Shown here: positions 44,998 to 56,778 of the stretch, piece after piece | Numbering within the stretch: the stretch's first letter is position 1 | How the letters are laid out: each line of letters opens with the position of its first letter | Assembly: GCA_022496205.1 (NCBI GenBank) | Contig: WTXD01000022.1 | Location: 248,001-312,000, forward strand | Source of the DNA: Gloeopeniophorella convolvens | Taxonomy: Eukaryota; Basidiomycota; Agaricomycetes; Russulales | Direction: 5' to 3' | Length of the DNA: 64,000 bases | The notes under the pieces: generated by a model | Seen by the model: only the letters and a program-made list of their open reading frames with translations | What the model was told of the DNA's origin: nothing | Databases searched by the model: none | Program-made: the position numbers and the translations under genes

Positions 44998-45432
44998 GGG
45001 CCGTGACCTGGACGGCGGGGGTGGTGACGGAGTGACGAGGAGGGAGAAGGGTGAAAGGGAAAGGGAAGATTGGAAACGCCGCCCCTTGCGGGATAAGAGG
45101 AGGATAGGTGCGCGCGCATTGCGCGCGTGTTGACGGGCACGAGGCGACACCCGGACCAAAGAAGCAACTCGACCTGGTTCAGAACGATCAGAGCAATCAG
45201 CCACCGGCCGGCCATGCCAGCACCGGAGCCGTCCGGGGCATGTCTGGGACTCCGCGGGCCGAGGACGGCGAGGCCTGCAGGCTCGCCTCGCGCCGAAGGC
45301 CCAATGAGCAAGGTCGTGAGTAGCACGATGCCTTCTTGCAACGCCTGTTTCGCATCACCTCCCTCGCCCCTCAAAAAGCATACTGTCTCCCTCATTTCCT
45401 TCGTGTGCGCTGGATCGCATTTCTCCCTCTCA
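44998..45432. promoter_or_regulatory. Shared upstream region of Hsp70-tail gene and coiled-coil copy B
   Basis: 435 bp between divergent start codons, if the downstream gene starts at 45433. An in-frame ATG at 45304 would shorten it. Purine-rich runs lie at 45030-45095. I looked for paired GAA/TTC blocks typical of heat-shock elements and saw none that were convincing. Confidence 0.4.
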
Positions 45433-47178
45433 ATGTTTCCATTCAAGACTAACATCCGCGTTCAGGTACCAAAAGGCACCTCGGTCGAAGTCTTCGCTCT
45501 CAGGAGGCCCTTTGCTTCTCTTGTCTCCTCCGATAAGACTCGAATAGACGGCACCTTTTCGCGTGCCCAGAATCCTCCCCCACCTCCTTCCCAATCAGAC
45601 AATCTGGCTCGTGGTCGCGCTGCTGCACGAAGGCGCAGAGGTGACCAGTCGTCTCCTTCTGTTTCTGCAGAACGTCCATCGAACGGCAAATCCACCAACT
45701 CTCCACAACCATCCCGTGTCGAGGCTTCCACTGCCATCCTCGCATCTGTGCGCAGCGAGCTCGATGCGACTCGCGCTGAGCTCTCAAGATGTCAATCAGA
45801 TGCCGCCAAGCTCGCCGAGAAGTATCGCATCCTCGAGCGAGTTCTCCAGGACGCCAAAGATGCACTCCGATCTCGAGATAGGCAAATAGACGACCTCAAA
45901 CGGGAGCGGGACATAGCAGTGGCAGAGCGCCGATCACGCGGCCAGGTTCGAGATTTCGACCGCCGGCGCCTCATGCACGACGCCCGCGCATCCAGCGGCA
46001 CACGAAGCCCGAGCAGTAGGACTGCTTACGACTCTGATCACGACCTTGACGACATGCTTGCCCTCAAATCTGGCAATTCCTACACCGGCCGCAGAAACAA
46101 ATCCCTCCCTCCGGTTCCTCGCACGACCCGCTCCGCCACCCCAGCTACGCGCGAAGAGACCCTACCGCCCAAAGGCCTCGAAGTTTTCCTCAACAAGACG
46201 GACGCCTGGTCGGGCGCCCAAGTCATCCAGGCCGTCCAAGATCTCAATTCGGAGATTCTGCAGCTTGCAGCTGCCGCGACGGAGAGCGTAGCGATCGTGG
46301 GTCGTAGCAAGACGTCACAGGCGCGGATGAACCAAGCCACCCGAGGCGTTTCGTCCAGAGTCAGCCCGGCATTTGCCCAGCTCCTCGCGTCAAGGGAACA
46401 CTCGGAGGAACCCACGCTCCTTCAGTTTGGCTTGCAGGCATGCGTCGCGACATGTGTCGCCCGCCTGCTCGGCGCCTTCTGCGTCGGACTTCCGGTCGTG
46501 TCGAACGAGCTTCTCTTGCAATTGTATACCCGCATGCACGAGTTAGGTGAGCCAGACCGCTGATCCTCCTCCCCTAGTCTCCTACCCCCTCTGCTTGCGA
46601 TCCCCGCTATTCTGCATGCTGAAACGTGGTCGGGGCGCTTCTCAGAGCCTCAAGCGACGTCATCCCGTTGGCGCTCTTTGACGCTCACCCACTTCCGCGC
46701 GCTCAACCCGAAGCTCGAGGATGCTGCTGTGCAAGACTTCATAACGCAGATCCTGCGGGCCTGGGCAGACGTCTTGATCCTCTGCGGCTGCGCGCAATCC
46801 GAGGTCACGCTGGACGCCCTGCGGCCCCGCTTCAGTCCGCAGACGGAGCGCGTCGTCCGCTCCGCGTGTGCGCTCGCGCACGTGCTACACGAGGACATCA
46901 TGTCGATGAACTTCGAGGTCATCCTTGCCGAGCAGGGCCGCACATTCGACGCCTCCCGCATGACGAATGCGTTCGGCCCATTTGGCGACTCCTCTGGCGC
47001 CGTGCTGTGCTCGACGGAGCTCGGATTGCGGTGTTCGGCGCGGAAGAATGCAAGGGCGGCGGCGGACGGGCTGGTCGAGGGCAGCACTGAGCAGCGCATG
47101 TTGATGATGCCGAAGGTGATCCTGGAGGGCGTAGCCGACCTCCTGGACGGAAAAGGCGATGGCGAGGCAGACGGTTGA
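45433..47178 (+). CDS. Coiled-coil protein, copy B of a paralogous pair
   Basis: Function unknown. Two exons (45433-46546 and 46646-47178) join to 548 residues, if the start MFPFKTNIRVQVPKG is right. In-frame methionines upstream (45304) are possible. A Ser/Arg-rich head is followed by a coiled coil (about 45740-45960: LAEKYRILERVLQDAKDALR). The conserved part has FLNKTDAWSGAQVIQAVQDL, LNSEILQLAAAATE and LLGAFCVGLPVVS. Across a phase-1 intron it continues EPQATSSRWRSLTLTHFRAL. The C-terminal half has DVLILCGCAQSEVTLDALR and ends with KVILEGVADLLDGK. These blocks match the gene at 19805-21563. No catalytic motif is apparent. Confidence 0.8.
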
Positions 47179-47634
47179 CGTCGGCAGACATGGTGTGTTA
47201 TGGGAACTATTTGCTATCGGGGTCGGCACAGGGACCACCCCCGTGCTAACTACATCATTATCGCGACGGCTGGATCGATGATATCTATACCCAGACGTAA
47301 AGCAGTCCACATACTAATGTATGCATTGTTGTATTTTTATATGGGATCAACGTATCAACCATTGTACTATACATGCGGAGGTGTTGCGTTTGTTGACGTA
47401 CGAGTGCAGGTGCCGCGAGCACGTTGAGTTGAGCGCGTGTGCTGGTCGTGTCCGCCGTTGCGACTGGGGCCGTGCCGAGATGTGTGACGGCTGGCACGCG
47501 ATACACAGCGCGACACGGACGCGTACGGACTCGGAACACAGGTCCGAGGTGCCGACGCAACTCACTTGCCAGCACCACTGGTGCGCCACGTCCACTATCA
47601 TTCTCCACTGGCGCGACCAGAGTCCATGTAGTCC
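47179..47634. other. Intergenic
   Basis: About 455 bp between the coiled-coil gene and ARV1, both on plus. It holds a 3' UTR and the ARV1 promoter. No coding segment is supported. Confidence 0.4.
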
Positions 47635-48982
47635 ATGCCGCTCTGCACCACATGCGCAGCGGCGGTGCCCTACCTCTACACCGTCTACCACACCGTCAAC
47701 AATGCCCGACTGGAACGATGCGTCTGTACCATGTGTCTACTTCCTCCTCGTGTGACTGACACTCAGCCTCGTATTGCAGCCGTCCTGTGGTGCAACTGCG
47801 GATCCTTATGTCGAGCACGACAGCCTGGTCATTGCTCTGGACCTCATCCTTCTCAAGCTCGGCGTCTATAGGCACTTGCTCTTTAACCGCGGCACGCCGC
47901 CTAGGAAGGTCGAACAGGCGGCACGTGGACACGATGGACCGAAGAACCAGAGCACAGAGGAGAAATCCGTTCAGGACGCCAGCAGAGAGCAGGTGCGGAT
48001 TCGCATGCATGTTCGTGCCGTCACATGCTGAGCGCTGGCATTGCAGGCTCGGCGCATGCTTGTTTTGCGTGTTGGTACGGGCGTCGTTCTCGTAGATGCT
48101 TGTAAGTTTCTCTGGCCGTGTAGTATCGCCTATAACTGACGTTTCCTCTCATGCGGTCGTGCGCTGGTCGCGAATTCGTGAGTGTTCTTGATGGGCCCGG
48201 AGGCGCTCCGGCTCAAGACCCTCAGGTGGAAGTGGCTCCCCAATCGCGCCGTTGTCCGGTCTGAGTACCAGCGATCAAACGGCTACCTTCTTGCGCATCC
48301 TATTAGCTTCCTTCGTCGGTGCGCGCCGTGCTTGCGACGGAGTACGGGTAGCTTTAATGCTGTCTTCGTGCAGAAACGGTCTCGTTTCATATCGGAGTCG
48401 CGTCAGCGTCCACTGCCGTGTTAATCCTCTTGAACCGGCTCGCCAGATGGAATCAACACCTCTTTCCCGCTTCCAGTATCCGCCAGCAGCTGAGGTCTGT
48501 CGTCTCGGTCGTCCATCACGGTAGCGCTACCACTGATGGCTTGACAGATACTCGCACATCTCACTCTGCCTGCTCTACTCCTCGCTTACTAAGTTCATGC
48601 TTCTACTGATACTCTCCATCTGGGGTACACAACCGCGACAAGACGCACCCTCTCCTGCGTACGTCTACAAAGTCCCGTTCGAGAGTCCGCTCTGGCATGT
48701 CATGGACGACAGTGTCCTCGATCGAACGTGGGTCGTGCGCAACATGCTGGGCGGCATGTCCGCGGGGTTCGGGCTGCGAGGTGCGTTTTTTTGCAAACAC
48801 ACTCGCAGGGAACCTGCGCTCACTGCGGCCTTTTAGTGGTGCTCGACTGCCACCCCTTTTTCACCGCCCTCGTTGTGTTCTCTGGGTGGGGCATCAAGAC
48901 GGCTATCGCGAACATCGTGCGGGAGTTTATCGGGCCGGGCGACGGCGTCGAGGAGACCTGGCTCGCGTACAGCATCCCATGA
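47635..48982 (+). CDS. ARV1: ARV1 ER lipid-homeostasis protein
   Basis: ER membrane protein needed for sterol distribution and GPI-anchor metabolism. Eight exons (47635-47721, 47780-47992, 48047-48101, 48157-48177, 48226-48318, 48374-48494, 48548-48780, 48837-48982) keep one frame and give 322 residues. The Arv1 zinc domain is at the N-terminus: MPLCTTCAAAVPYLYTVYH, then the second cysteine pair CPSCGA across the first intron, then DPYVEHDSLVIALDLILLKL and YRHLLFNR. Membrane segments follow: SFHIGVASASTAVLILL, YSSLTKFMLLLILSIW and a C-terminal LDCHPFFTALVVFSGWGIK. The end TWLAYSIP fits. The acceptor needed before the fourth exon is GG at 48155-48156, not AG. Confidence 0.88.
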
Positions 48983-50198
48983 GGCCGCGATCGTCCGGTG
49001 CCCGCCTTGTGCCCACCCTGCGCCCGCTGCGGCCCCGCTCTGACACCGGACGCTGCATGCTACGCACGCCGCGTGACGCTCAGCTGTCGCAGGGTAGGAA
49101 TGGAACACGTGCGGCAGCTTGACAGGTTCTGTATGTCTGGAATGAGGCGCGGCTGCGCGGATCAAGTGCCTTGACTAGGCCTATACTCGCGGATGGCCCT
49201 CCAGCAGCTGCCAGGGCCTGAATTCGAGATGGCAGGTAACTTAGGCGCGGTGTCCACGAGCTGAATGTCATAATATGTTCACTGCGTATGGTGTTTCTCG
49301 TCACAAGCACCGTCAATGCCCGGCTCCCCTTGTTCTTCTGATGCGCAGCGTCGGGGCCGAAGCTGACATGTGAGGCCGTCTGTCTCGCATGCAGTGGGCT
49401 GGGCCCGTCTGTTGCTTCGCTGTCGCTCTGCCCTTGTTCTGCCGCGCGGCTTGCACTTCCCAGTGTCGCACGGACCCCCTCGGCGCCTCGGTCCGCCGCC
49501 TGTGCTCTGATTCAGAGAGCGCCTAACACCGTCCCTACCCACCGCGCACGGATCTGCACGCCTTCTTTTATCAATCCTTAATTCTCCGTGACAGGTTGCA
49601 TCTTCGAGCTGATTGACAGCTACTTCGACGCAAAAAGCGCGCAAACCCTGTCCTAGCCCGCGAGCCTGGCGCTCCTCCGACTCGCAGCTCACAAACGCGT
49701 GCCTTTCTGGCTTGTACAGTCAAACGAAACCTACTGGAAGTGCATGAGGGCTGCGCGTGGGTGTTAATCGCACAGTTTCACGAGCCTCTCGGTGTTTTGT
49801 CGTCAAAGTAGTCCATGTAAGTGGTATGCTGGGCGCTTCAGCTGGCTGCTCCTGACACTCAGCAGTGGGAGTATGTGCTTCTGCTGCCTTTGCCCATACG
49901 GAGCACATAGGGAACTGGTATTCGCACGCGTCAGCGCTGGAGGGCGTGCGTGCCTTTCTATTCTTCATGCTGCACATGTGTCCCCGGTCCGATGCTCTAG
50001 GCAATCCCAGTCCGACGACACAGGACCATGCGCAGGACGCATTTGCGAGGTGATGGGCTCTGGCTGAGACGGGCTTTGATCGGTGCATCCATGTGGACTT
50101 CGGGGTATAAAAGGCTGGTGACTTGCATACAGCTCATCAGCCAGCTTTCGTGGAGTTTCACACTCGAGCCAGCTATTCTCCAATCTAACTCTAGTATC
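48983..50198. other. Intergenic before the secreted-protein pair
   Basis: About 1.2 kb without a gene I can support. A minus-strand frame (49279-49692) is Arg/Cys-rich and looks like chance. The end of the region contains the promoter of the first secreted protein gene. Confidence 0.4.
50106..50112 (+). promoter_or_regulatory. TATA box of secreted-protein copy 1
   Basis: TATAAAA 93 nt before the start codon at 50199. Copy 2 has the same box 87 nt before its start. A matching leader (ccagctttcgtgg in both) shows that the duplication included the promoter. Confidence 0.6.
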
Positions 50199-51068
50199 AT
50201 GAAGTTCGCCTTCGCTATCCTCTCTGTTCTCGCTACCGTCTCGACCGTGGTCAGAGCTAGCACAGGTGTGCTCGTTGACTTGCCATTGCTCGTGAGGCTT
50301 ACCTTTGCCAGTGATCCCTCGGGCCTCGTCTGTGCTCGAAGCCTGCGGTGAAGGCGGAGAGGTCTTGGAGAAGACTTCCATCGAACACGACGGCAAAACC
50401 ATCGAATACAAGTCCACAGCGTGCCCAAAGCTGAAGACATTCAGCAACTCCACTGTGGCTCGTGGGCTTGACAAGCGCCAGATTGTGTGCTCGGAAGTTC
50501 CAGGTGCCTGTAAGAGCGCACCCTGCAAAGAGAGGCGGACTTGTCTTTGCTGACGAGAGCGAGCGTACAGGCACTATCGAATGCGCAGACTTGTCGTCCG
50601 CTCAGCCGTTTGCGGAGGACTGCCAATTTATCACCAATTATCTGGAGGGCTTCTACCGTGGGCAGCTGTTCTCTGTAGTCCCTGGGACCACCAGCTCACA
50701 TGTTTGCTCTGCGACAGCGTCGTCCTTCTCGTCCCCGGCTGGGACGGCCCAGGAATGGAGCTACTTCTCATGCACCTACGCCTTCGTAAATCTCGACACC
50801 ATTGACTACTCAGTCTGCTACCTGCAACTCGTGCGTACTTTCAAGCGACGGGCTTCATACTATCCCGCTCACTTTTGTTTATTAGGGTTATAACGCGGCC
50901 ATCACGACCAATGACTGTTTCGGAGACTATCCAGCCCCGCAAGCAACTAGCGGTGGTGGCTGCCTCGGCTCGCAGACCGCTGGCCAGAAGTGGGAGATCA
51001 TGCAAGCGAAAGCATAATTCTTGCACCTTCTGTCTACTCACGAGTTCTACAGCATCTTCGGGAACTGA
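50199..51068 (+). CDS. Secreted cysteine-rich protein, copy 1
   Basis: Small secreted protein of unknown role. Five exons (50199-50265, 50312-50509, 50571-50830, 50886-51001, 51053-51068) join to 218 residues. It starts with a signal peptide (MKFAFAILSVLATVSTVV). A propeptide-like part contains CGEGGEVLEKTSIEHDGKTI and a dibasic Lys-Arg before QIVCSEVPGAC, a likely Kex2 site. The mature part has spaced cysteines, with DCQFITNYLEGFYRGQ and WSYFSCTYAFVNLDTIDYSV, then YNAAITTNDCFGDYPAP. The last intron has a GC donor (gcaagc at 51002), giving the ending WEIIIFGN. Without splicing, the frame would end at 51017. The spacing of cysteines faintly recalls Ecp2-type secreted effectors, but I cannot assign it. 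Confidence 0.82.
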
Positions 51069-52247
51069 ACACGACCTACCGGCTGGACGAATAATCCAGT
51101 AGGGTAAGAAGAAAGTAGTTGGGTGTTTTGAGTATTCGTAGCTTCGGTTTAGTGTGATTGCGTCTATTGCTTGTAACGCCGGTGCAGTCGTTTTGTTCTT
51201 GTACTTCGGTCAGTGACAAGTGGCTCTATCGCCCTGTTCAAAATGTCCGATTTGTTAGGATCCGTGATTCGAAGGTCGAAGGGGTGGGCAAGGCTGTGGA
51301 TCTGGATTGGGCCCTATTGGGCCGTTGGCAATAAGCGTAAACAAAGCGACTCCAGAGGGCCGGTCCGGTAGCTTGCACTGAACTATTGCGCTACGTGACC
51401 GTCTCACCACATATTCTCTCGACAGGCGCATCAGGTTCAGCGGACTCTGTTTCCCTGTCCTTGTTCCGCGGCAAAAATGGATATTGAACGCCAGACGTCT
51501 GATGAACCGTCAAAGTCCTCTTCGGCACATGAAACTTTGGAGGCCTGTCGCACTTCCTATCGCACGTGGTCCGCAGTCCCGCTTCAGTTCGTTTGTCCCG
51601 ACAGCGCCAAATGCACTTTGCCGTGATCTGCTGTATGTTGGCCTGCGTGGCATGTCCCCCGTCACCCTCGTGATGTATGCAGTGTTTGGTCGATGACAGC
51701 CGTTCAAATCCAAAGATCGGCTTTCCTGTTCCAACAGCCCGGCTCTACTCCAAACCTTTCCTGTCAAAAACAGAACCCTCTTGTCTTGTTTGCATGGCAG
51801 CCGAATGAACTGCTGTCGGAAACTCACGGACTCTATACGCAGATACGGTTAGCCAAGCATCCACATAGAATCTCTTGACGCCTCTCCGTCAGACCAAGCC
51901 AAGGCCCCGGTTGATAAGTGCTGGTTCATTACTCTGTCCGTCACGCTGAATGTACGTGAACGAGAGCACGTTGAATTATTGCCCATACAGCGCTGGAATT
52001 CCATGCGCTGCCGCCGGCGAGTGTGCAGTACCTTTTCCTGCTGTATGCGCGTCTGACCGGCCCTGGCCACTTGCAGACAATGTCTAGGAAGTACTTGCGA
52101 GACAGTGCCCACATGCAGCTAGACGAGAGCAGACTCTGTGCATCATTACGGTGCTCACAATATAAAAGGACTGCAATTCCTGCCGTACTTGCCAGCCAGC
52201 TTTCGTGGTCTTCCTCTGTCCCTGTCAGCTACCTACAGTCTACCATC
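51069..52247. other. Spacer between the secreted-protein copies
   Basis: About 1.2 kb. It carries a short plus-strand frame of 49 codons starting near 51477 (MDIERQTSDEPSKSSSAHE). That frame has no recognised homology and I do not call it. The end contains the copy 2 promoter. Confidence 0.35.
52161..52167 (+). promoter_or_regulatory. TATA box of secreted-protein copy 2
   Basis: TATAAAA 87 nt before the start codon at 52248. It is embedded in sequence resembling the copy 1 leader. Confidence 0.6.
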
Positions 52248-53114
52248 ATGAAGTTTATCTTCGCTGTTCTTTCTGCTTTCGCCCTCGCCTCAGCCGTGGT
52301 CAGCGGCAGCTCGGGTACGTCCCTCGACTGACCTCATCTTGCATCGGGCTCAACGCTGTTGACAGTCCCTCTCAGCCCATCTCTACTTGACACCTGCGGC
52401 GAAGGCGGGAAGGTCCTGGAGAAGAATTCCATCGAGCATGATGGCAAGACCATCGAGTTCGTGTCCACGACGTGCCCCAAGCTCAAGAGCTCCGCCAATG
52501 CTACCGAGCTTGCTGCGCTCGAGAAGCGCCAGACGGTGTGCTCCGAAGTCCCCAGTGCCTGTGAGTGAATGGTTTTCGCTAGATGCGATCCATGTTACTG
52601 ACTATGGCGCGTGTGTAGGCTCTATCCAATGCCAGAATCTGTCCTCCAGCCAACCATTTATGTCTGACTGTCAGGTTATCACCAACTATCTGGAGAGCTT
52701 CTATCGTAAGCAGTTGCCCTACGTGTCCTCGGGCACAGAACGCTCATTAATTCCACCTTCAGCTGCCTCTTTCTCGTCCCCCGCTGGGACGTACCAGGCT
52801 TGGAGCTACTACTCTTGCACTTATGCCTTCCTCAATCTGGACACTATCAACTACTCGGTCTGCTACCTGCAGCTCGTACGTTCAAGGCTGAGAAGAGTCT
52901 TTTGCAGCGCCACTGACCCGTTGTTTTTCAGGGTTACAACGCCGCCATCACGTCTAGCGACTGCTTCGGGGACTGGCCGGCTCCCAGCGCAACCAAGGGC
53001 GCTACCTGCAATGGACCGATGACTTCTGGCCAGAAGTGGGAGATCGCGTAAGTGATCGCGATATCATTGAACCATAAACTTTCTCACATATCTATCAGTG
53101 TCCTCGGTAACTGA
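52248..53114 (+). CDS. Secreted cysteine-rich protein, copy 2
   Basis: Tandem paralog of the gene at 50199. Five exons (52248-52314, 52366-52560, 52619-52875, 52932-53047, 53099-53114) give 216 residues. First, fourth and fifth exons have exactly the same lengths as in copy 1 (67, 116 and 16 nt), and intron phases match. Signal peptide MKFIFAVLSAFALASAVV, then CGEGGKVLEKNSIEHDGKTI, dibasic Lys-Arg before QTVCSEVPSAC, DCQVITNYLESFYRKQLPYV, WSYYSCTYAFLNLDTINYSV and YNAAITSSDCFGDWPAP. The last intron here has a normal GT donor. The ending is WEIAVLGN. Both copies are intact, so duplication has been kept. Function unknown. Confidence 0.85.
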
Positions 53115-53440
53115 GCGTGACCTGGGAAAACAAGTGAATCATGGTCTGTAGCGCGGGGAGAAGTGAATGTTTTTAATTGGTCTTCGATGTTAACGATTCG
53201 GTTTTTTGTGACCACGTCTCCTGTGTCAGACGCAGCCCTCAGTTCTTTCGTATTCTTCTTGCGTCGACTTTGTAATTCAGCCGGTATGAGTTGTTCTCCA
53301 ATACTATCTCTAAATATTCGCATCACGACTTGCCGTGGCAAGTTCGAAGAAGTGGATCAGTGACTGCTGACAGCAACAGATGCAAACAACTTGTCCCAAG
53401 GGAGGCGGCCCGGATCGAATTTGAATTGAATTTCTGTCTA
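53115..53440. other. Intergenic
   Basis: About 325 bp between copy 2 of the secreted protein and SGD1. T-rich. Contains the 3' UTR of the former and the promoter of the latter. Confidence 0.4.
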
Positions 53441-56400
53441 ATGCCTTCACGGTCTACCGGCATACGACTTCCTCAGACCTTGCTAGACCAGCTCAACGAC
53501 ACATCCGGTAACATTAACCTTTGACTCATATACGTTAACTGAATTTGTGTATTCAAAGATACAGTTTCCAGGTCTCGGCAAGGTCGTGGAGGGCCGCACA
53601 GACCAAAACTCACTCGCAAGGAAGCCAGAAAGCAAGGCCGCACAGAGAAGAAACAGCGCAAAGCGGACTTCTTCACCTCTGTAAATGCCAATGAAAAGCG
53701 TGCTTCAGATGCCCCTCACCCGGAGTCGCCTCCATCGAAGAAGGCGAAGCTAGCAGAGCCGGCGCGCTCTCGAAACGCGGAGCTCCAAGGTTCAAAAAAC
53801 TCGGCGAAGCCGTCTTCCTCCAAAGATTCATCAAAGAAACCCAAAGACGCCTTGCGTAAAACATCGTCAAAAGCTCTCGAGCGCTCTATTCCCATACCGC
53901 TGCGCAGTCGGCAGGAGGAGGATGAGGACAGATACATCGCCTACCTTGAGTCGAAGCTGGGCTCTGGGAAACGCACAAAGAAGGGCACAGTTGACTACTC
54001 TAAAGATTTTGATGAGGATGGGCTTGGTGGTGAGCGGTTTCGTCTGCGGAATGTGATGTACATTTGACCCGACTTCTGCAGACCTTCTGGATGGCATCAG
54101 TGACATTGTCAGCTCACGACCGGTCGAGGTGCGTCGAGAGTATGGCTCTCTTATGCTAGAGGCTTAAGGAAACGTTTGATCTAGCCTCTGGACGCCTTAC
54201 CGAGTGAGTCTCAATCGTCGTCCGAGCTGGGGTCTAAAGCAGACGATCCAAAAGATGTCGAAGTAGATGTAGGCGAAGAATCGTCTGGAGGAAGCGGTCT
54301 AGACGATGCCGAAGAGTGGCATGGCTTTTCGGATCCTGCGGACGACGAAGCTGCGAGCGGTGAAGAGAAGCCCGCGTCTGGTGCTCAAGCCGCGTCCGCA
54401 AACGAACTCCCTAGTAAGTCGGGACTTGCGCTGTTATGGGCCCAACGTATTCATGCTTCTCCTATCATAGCCACGCGCTATGTACCTCCCCATCTCAGGG
54501 CTAAGTCTGCTGGTAATGTTAATGCGGAAGACAATGCCAATTTGAACCGCCAATTAAAGGGCCTGCTAAACAAGTAAGCAGTATCAATCGTTGTCCCGGC
54601 GTCCGCACACTTACACGGTTGTCCTCCGAAGATTGAGCGAGCAGAATATCGCAAATATCCTAAACGATATTGAAGCTGTGTATAGGGAACACCGACGACA
54701 CGGTAGGTCGACCTCCAGGCAAAATCTGTCGTTTTGTTGACTTCCGTGGCAGATGTGACAGCATCAATCACATCGCTGGTTATCGACAGCATATCCTCTC
54801 ACTCGATGTTGCTGGATTCCTATGTCGTTCTCCACGCCGCATTCATATCAAGTTTGCATCGGATCGTCGGGATCGAATTCGGTGGGCGCTCTCTTTTTGT
54901 CGAGCGTTGTGATTAACCCTTAATTGGAGCCGCTTCTTTCGTGCAGAATGTTGTCGCTTCGTACGAACAGCACTATGCCGCCGTGCCCTCGTCCTCTGCC
55001 GAGGATAGCAAAGACGAATCCTTGGGAAAGGAGTGCTCAAACTTGATTGTGCTTCTTTCGGAACTCTACAATCTCCAAGTTATCTCCTGCGTCTTGATCT
55101 ACGACGTCATTCGGAACCTCCTCTCAGCAGAGTTAACAGAATTTGTCGTGGAGCTTTTGCTCAAGTTGCTGCGGAGTATGTATGGGCCACCGGTGTCACC
55201 CCATCTAACCATCTTTCAGATTCCGGGCACCAACTCCGTCAGGATGACCCAAGCGCTCTCAAAGACATTGTTCAAATCGTTCAGAGCAAGACTGCGGATT
55301 CGGAAAAACACTCGAGGTACTGATAGATCACCAGCGTTACATCCTTGTTTTGAACCATCCGCAGCTCGAGGACACGGTTCATGTTGGAGACGTTGATAAA
55401 CCTGAAGAACAACAAGGTCAAGAAGTCTGCGGCGCAGCATGCAGGCGGGGACGCCGTTGACCGTATGAAGAAGTTTTTGACCGGGTTGGGCAAGAAGCGG
55501 CATCGTGCGTCTTTCAGCTCACAATGCCACGCTATTTTAATCTCCCCATTCAGTGATGGCCCACGATCCGCTTCGCATTACCTTGGACGACTTGCACTCA
55601 GCGGAAAGCAGGGGCAAATGGTGGTTAGTAGGTGCTGCATGGAGCGGCGACCCGCTCGTGGAGCGACAAGACGAGGCGAAGCGCGAAGTCAAAGCTCATA
55701 GCGAGGACGCAGTCGAGAATGCGCTCTTGAAGCTTGCCAAGAAGCAGGGTATGAACACCGACATCCGACGGAGCATCTTTGTCGTCCTCATGAGCAGCGA
55801 CGTAAAACAAACATCTCCCGGGCCTGTGGAGATATGCTAACATCGATGAAAACAGGACTACGTCGACGCCTGCGAACGGTTAGCGCAGCTGAACTTGACG
55901 GAAGTACAGCAGCGAGACGTGGTCCGTGTCCTTCTGAACTGCTGTGGCAACGTTAGTATAGCATCCCTTCGGCACCCCGCGCTTACAGCCAACGCTAACT
56001 TCACGGCACTGCAGGAGAAGACCTACAATCCTTACTACACGTTCGTCTGCCAGCACCTTTGCAAGACCTCTCACTCGTACAAGATTACTCTCCAATTCTG
56101 TCTTTGGGACTTTTTGCGTGATCTCGGGGAGGCATCCGTGGGCGGCGCCGAAGTTATCAAGAACCTCAAGGATGTTGACGACGCTTCGGAAGCGAAGGAC
56201 ATCTCTTCCACCAAGATGCGCAACGTTGCAAAGGCCTACGCATGGTGGGTCGCAAAAGACTGCGTGACTTTGACGGTATTCAAGGTTCGTCTGATCCCGT
56301 GCCAATCTATCTAATCTCATGCGTGCCCGGCAGCCGGTGGACTTCACGATGCTCAAACCGCGGACACGAAAATTTCTGTCTTATTTCTTCCAGCAGCTGT

Positions 56401-56636
56401 TCATCAGCAGTCAAGTATCGACTCCCGTTTTAGGCAACACCATGCCTTCCGCGCGTGACAAGGGGCCCGTTGAAGAAATTTTTATTAAAGCGACGCGGGT
56501 CGAGACCCTCGCCATGGGTCTTGCCTACATCATCACAGAGATGAAAAAGAGCTGGGAGGACGAGTTCGTTCGGTGGGCCGGTGGGGTTGCTGTGGACACG
56601 CTCCGGGTGGGGTTGGATATAATACCCACCCTCTAA
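53441..56636 (+). CDS. SGD1: Nucleolar MIF4G/MA3 protein (Sgd1/NOM1 family)
   Basis: Nucleolar protein needed for 18S rRNA maturation and small-subunit assembly. It starts MPSRSTGIRLPQTLLDQLND (53441-53507), then a basic disordered exon from 53559 (KLTRKEARKQGRTEKKQRKA) and an acidic exon near 54190-54410. The MIF4G domain opens with TRYVPPHLRAKSAG (54470 on) and includes LNRQLKGLLNKLSEQNIANI, the central helices SYVVLHAAFISSLHRIVGIE, and FMLETLINLKNNKVKK. The MA3 domain begins near 55500-55600 with MAHDPLRITLDDLHSAESRG, followed by RRSIFVVLMSSDDYVDACER and YNPYYTFVCQHLCKTSHSYK. The last exon, ending at 56636, holds FLSYFFQQLFIS. The exon order and both domains agree with the family. It converges with EFM4. 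Confidence 0.93.
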
Positions 56637-56778
56637 TGCACATCGTCATGCAGTCACCTTTTGGAATGCCACGGTGGTATAGACACTCCCAGTCTTTCCT
56701 CCAAACGAGATGGACGGGTGTTTAACGCGCGAACTGTCGCCCTTGGTGAGGGCCCCGTAGCGCGTAGGAAAGCAGTGC

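Noticed and set aside
49279..49692. Cys/Arg-rich minus-strand frame
   Set aside because: No signal peptide, no family pattern, and base composition like its surroundings.
51014..51017. Stop codon of secreted-protein copy 1 at 51017
   Set aside because: Comparison with copy 2 shows that a GC-AG intron removes it and restores the matching C-terminus.
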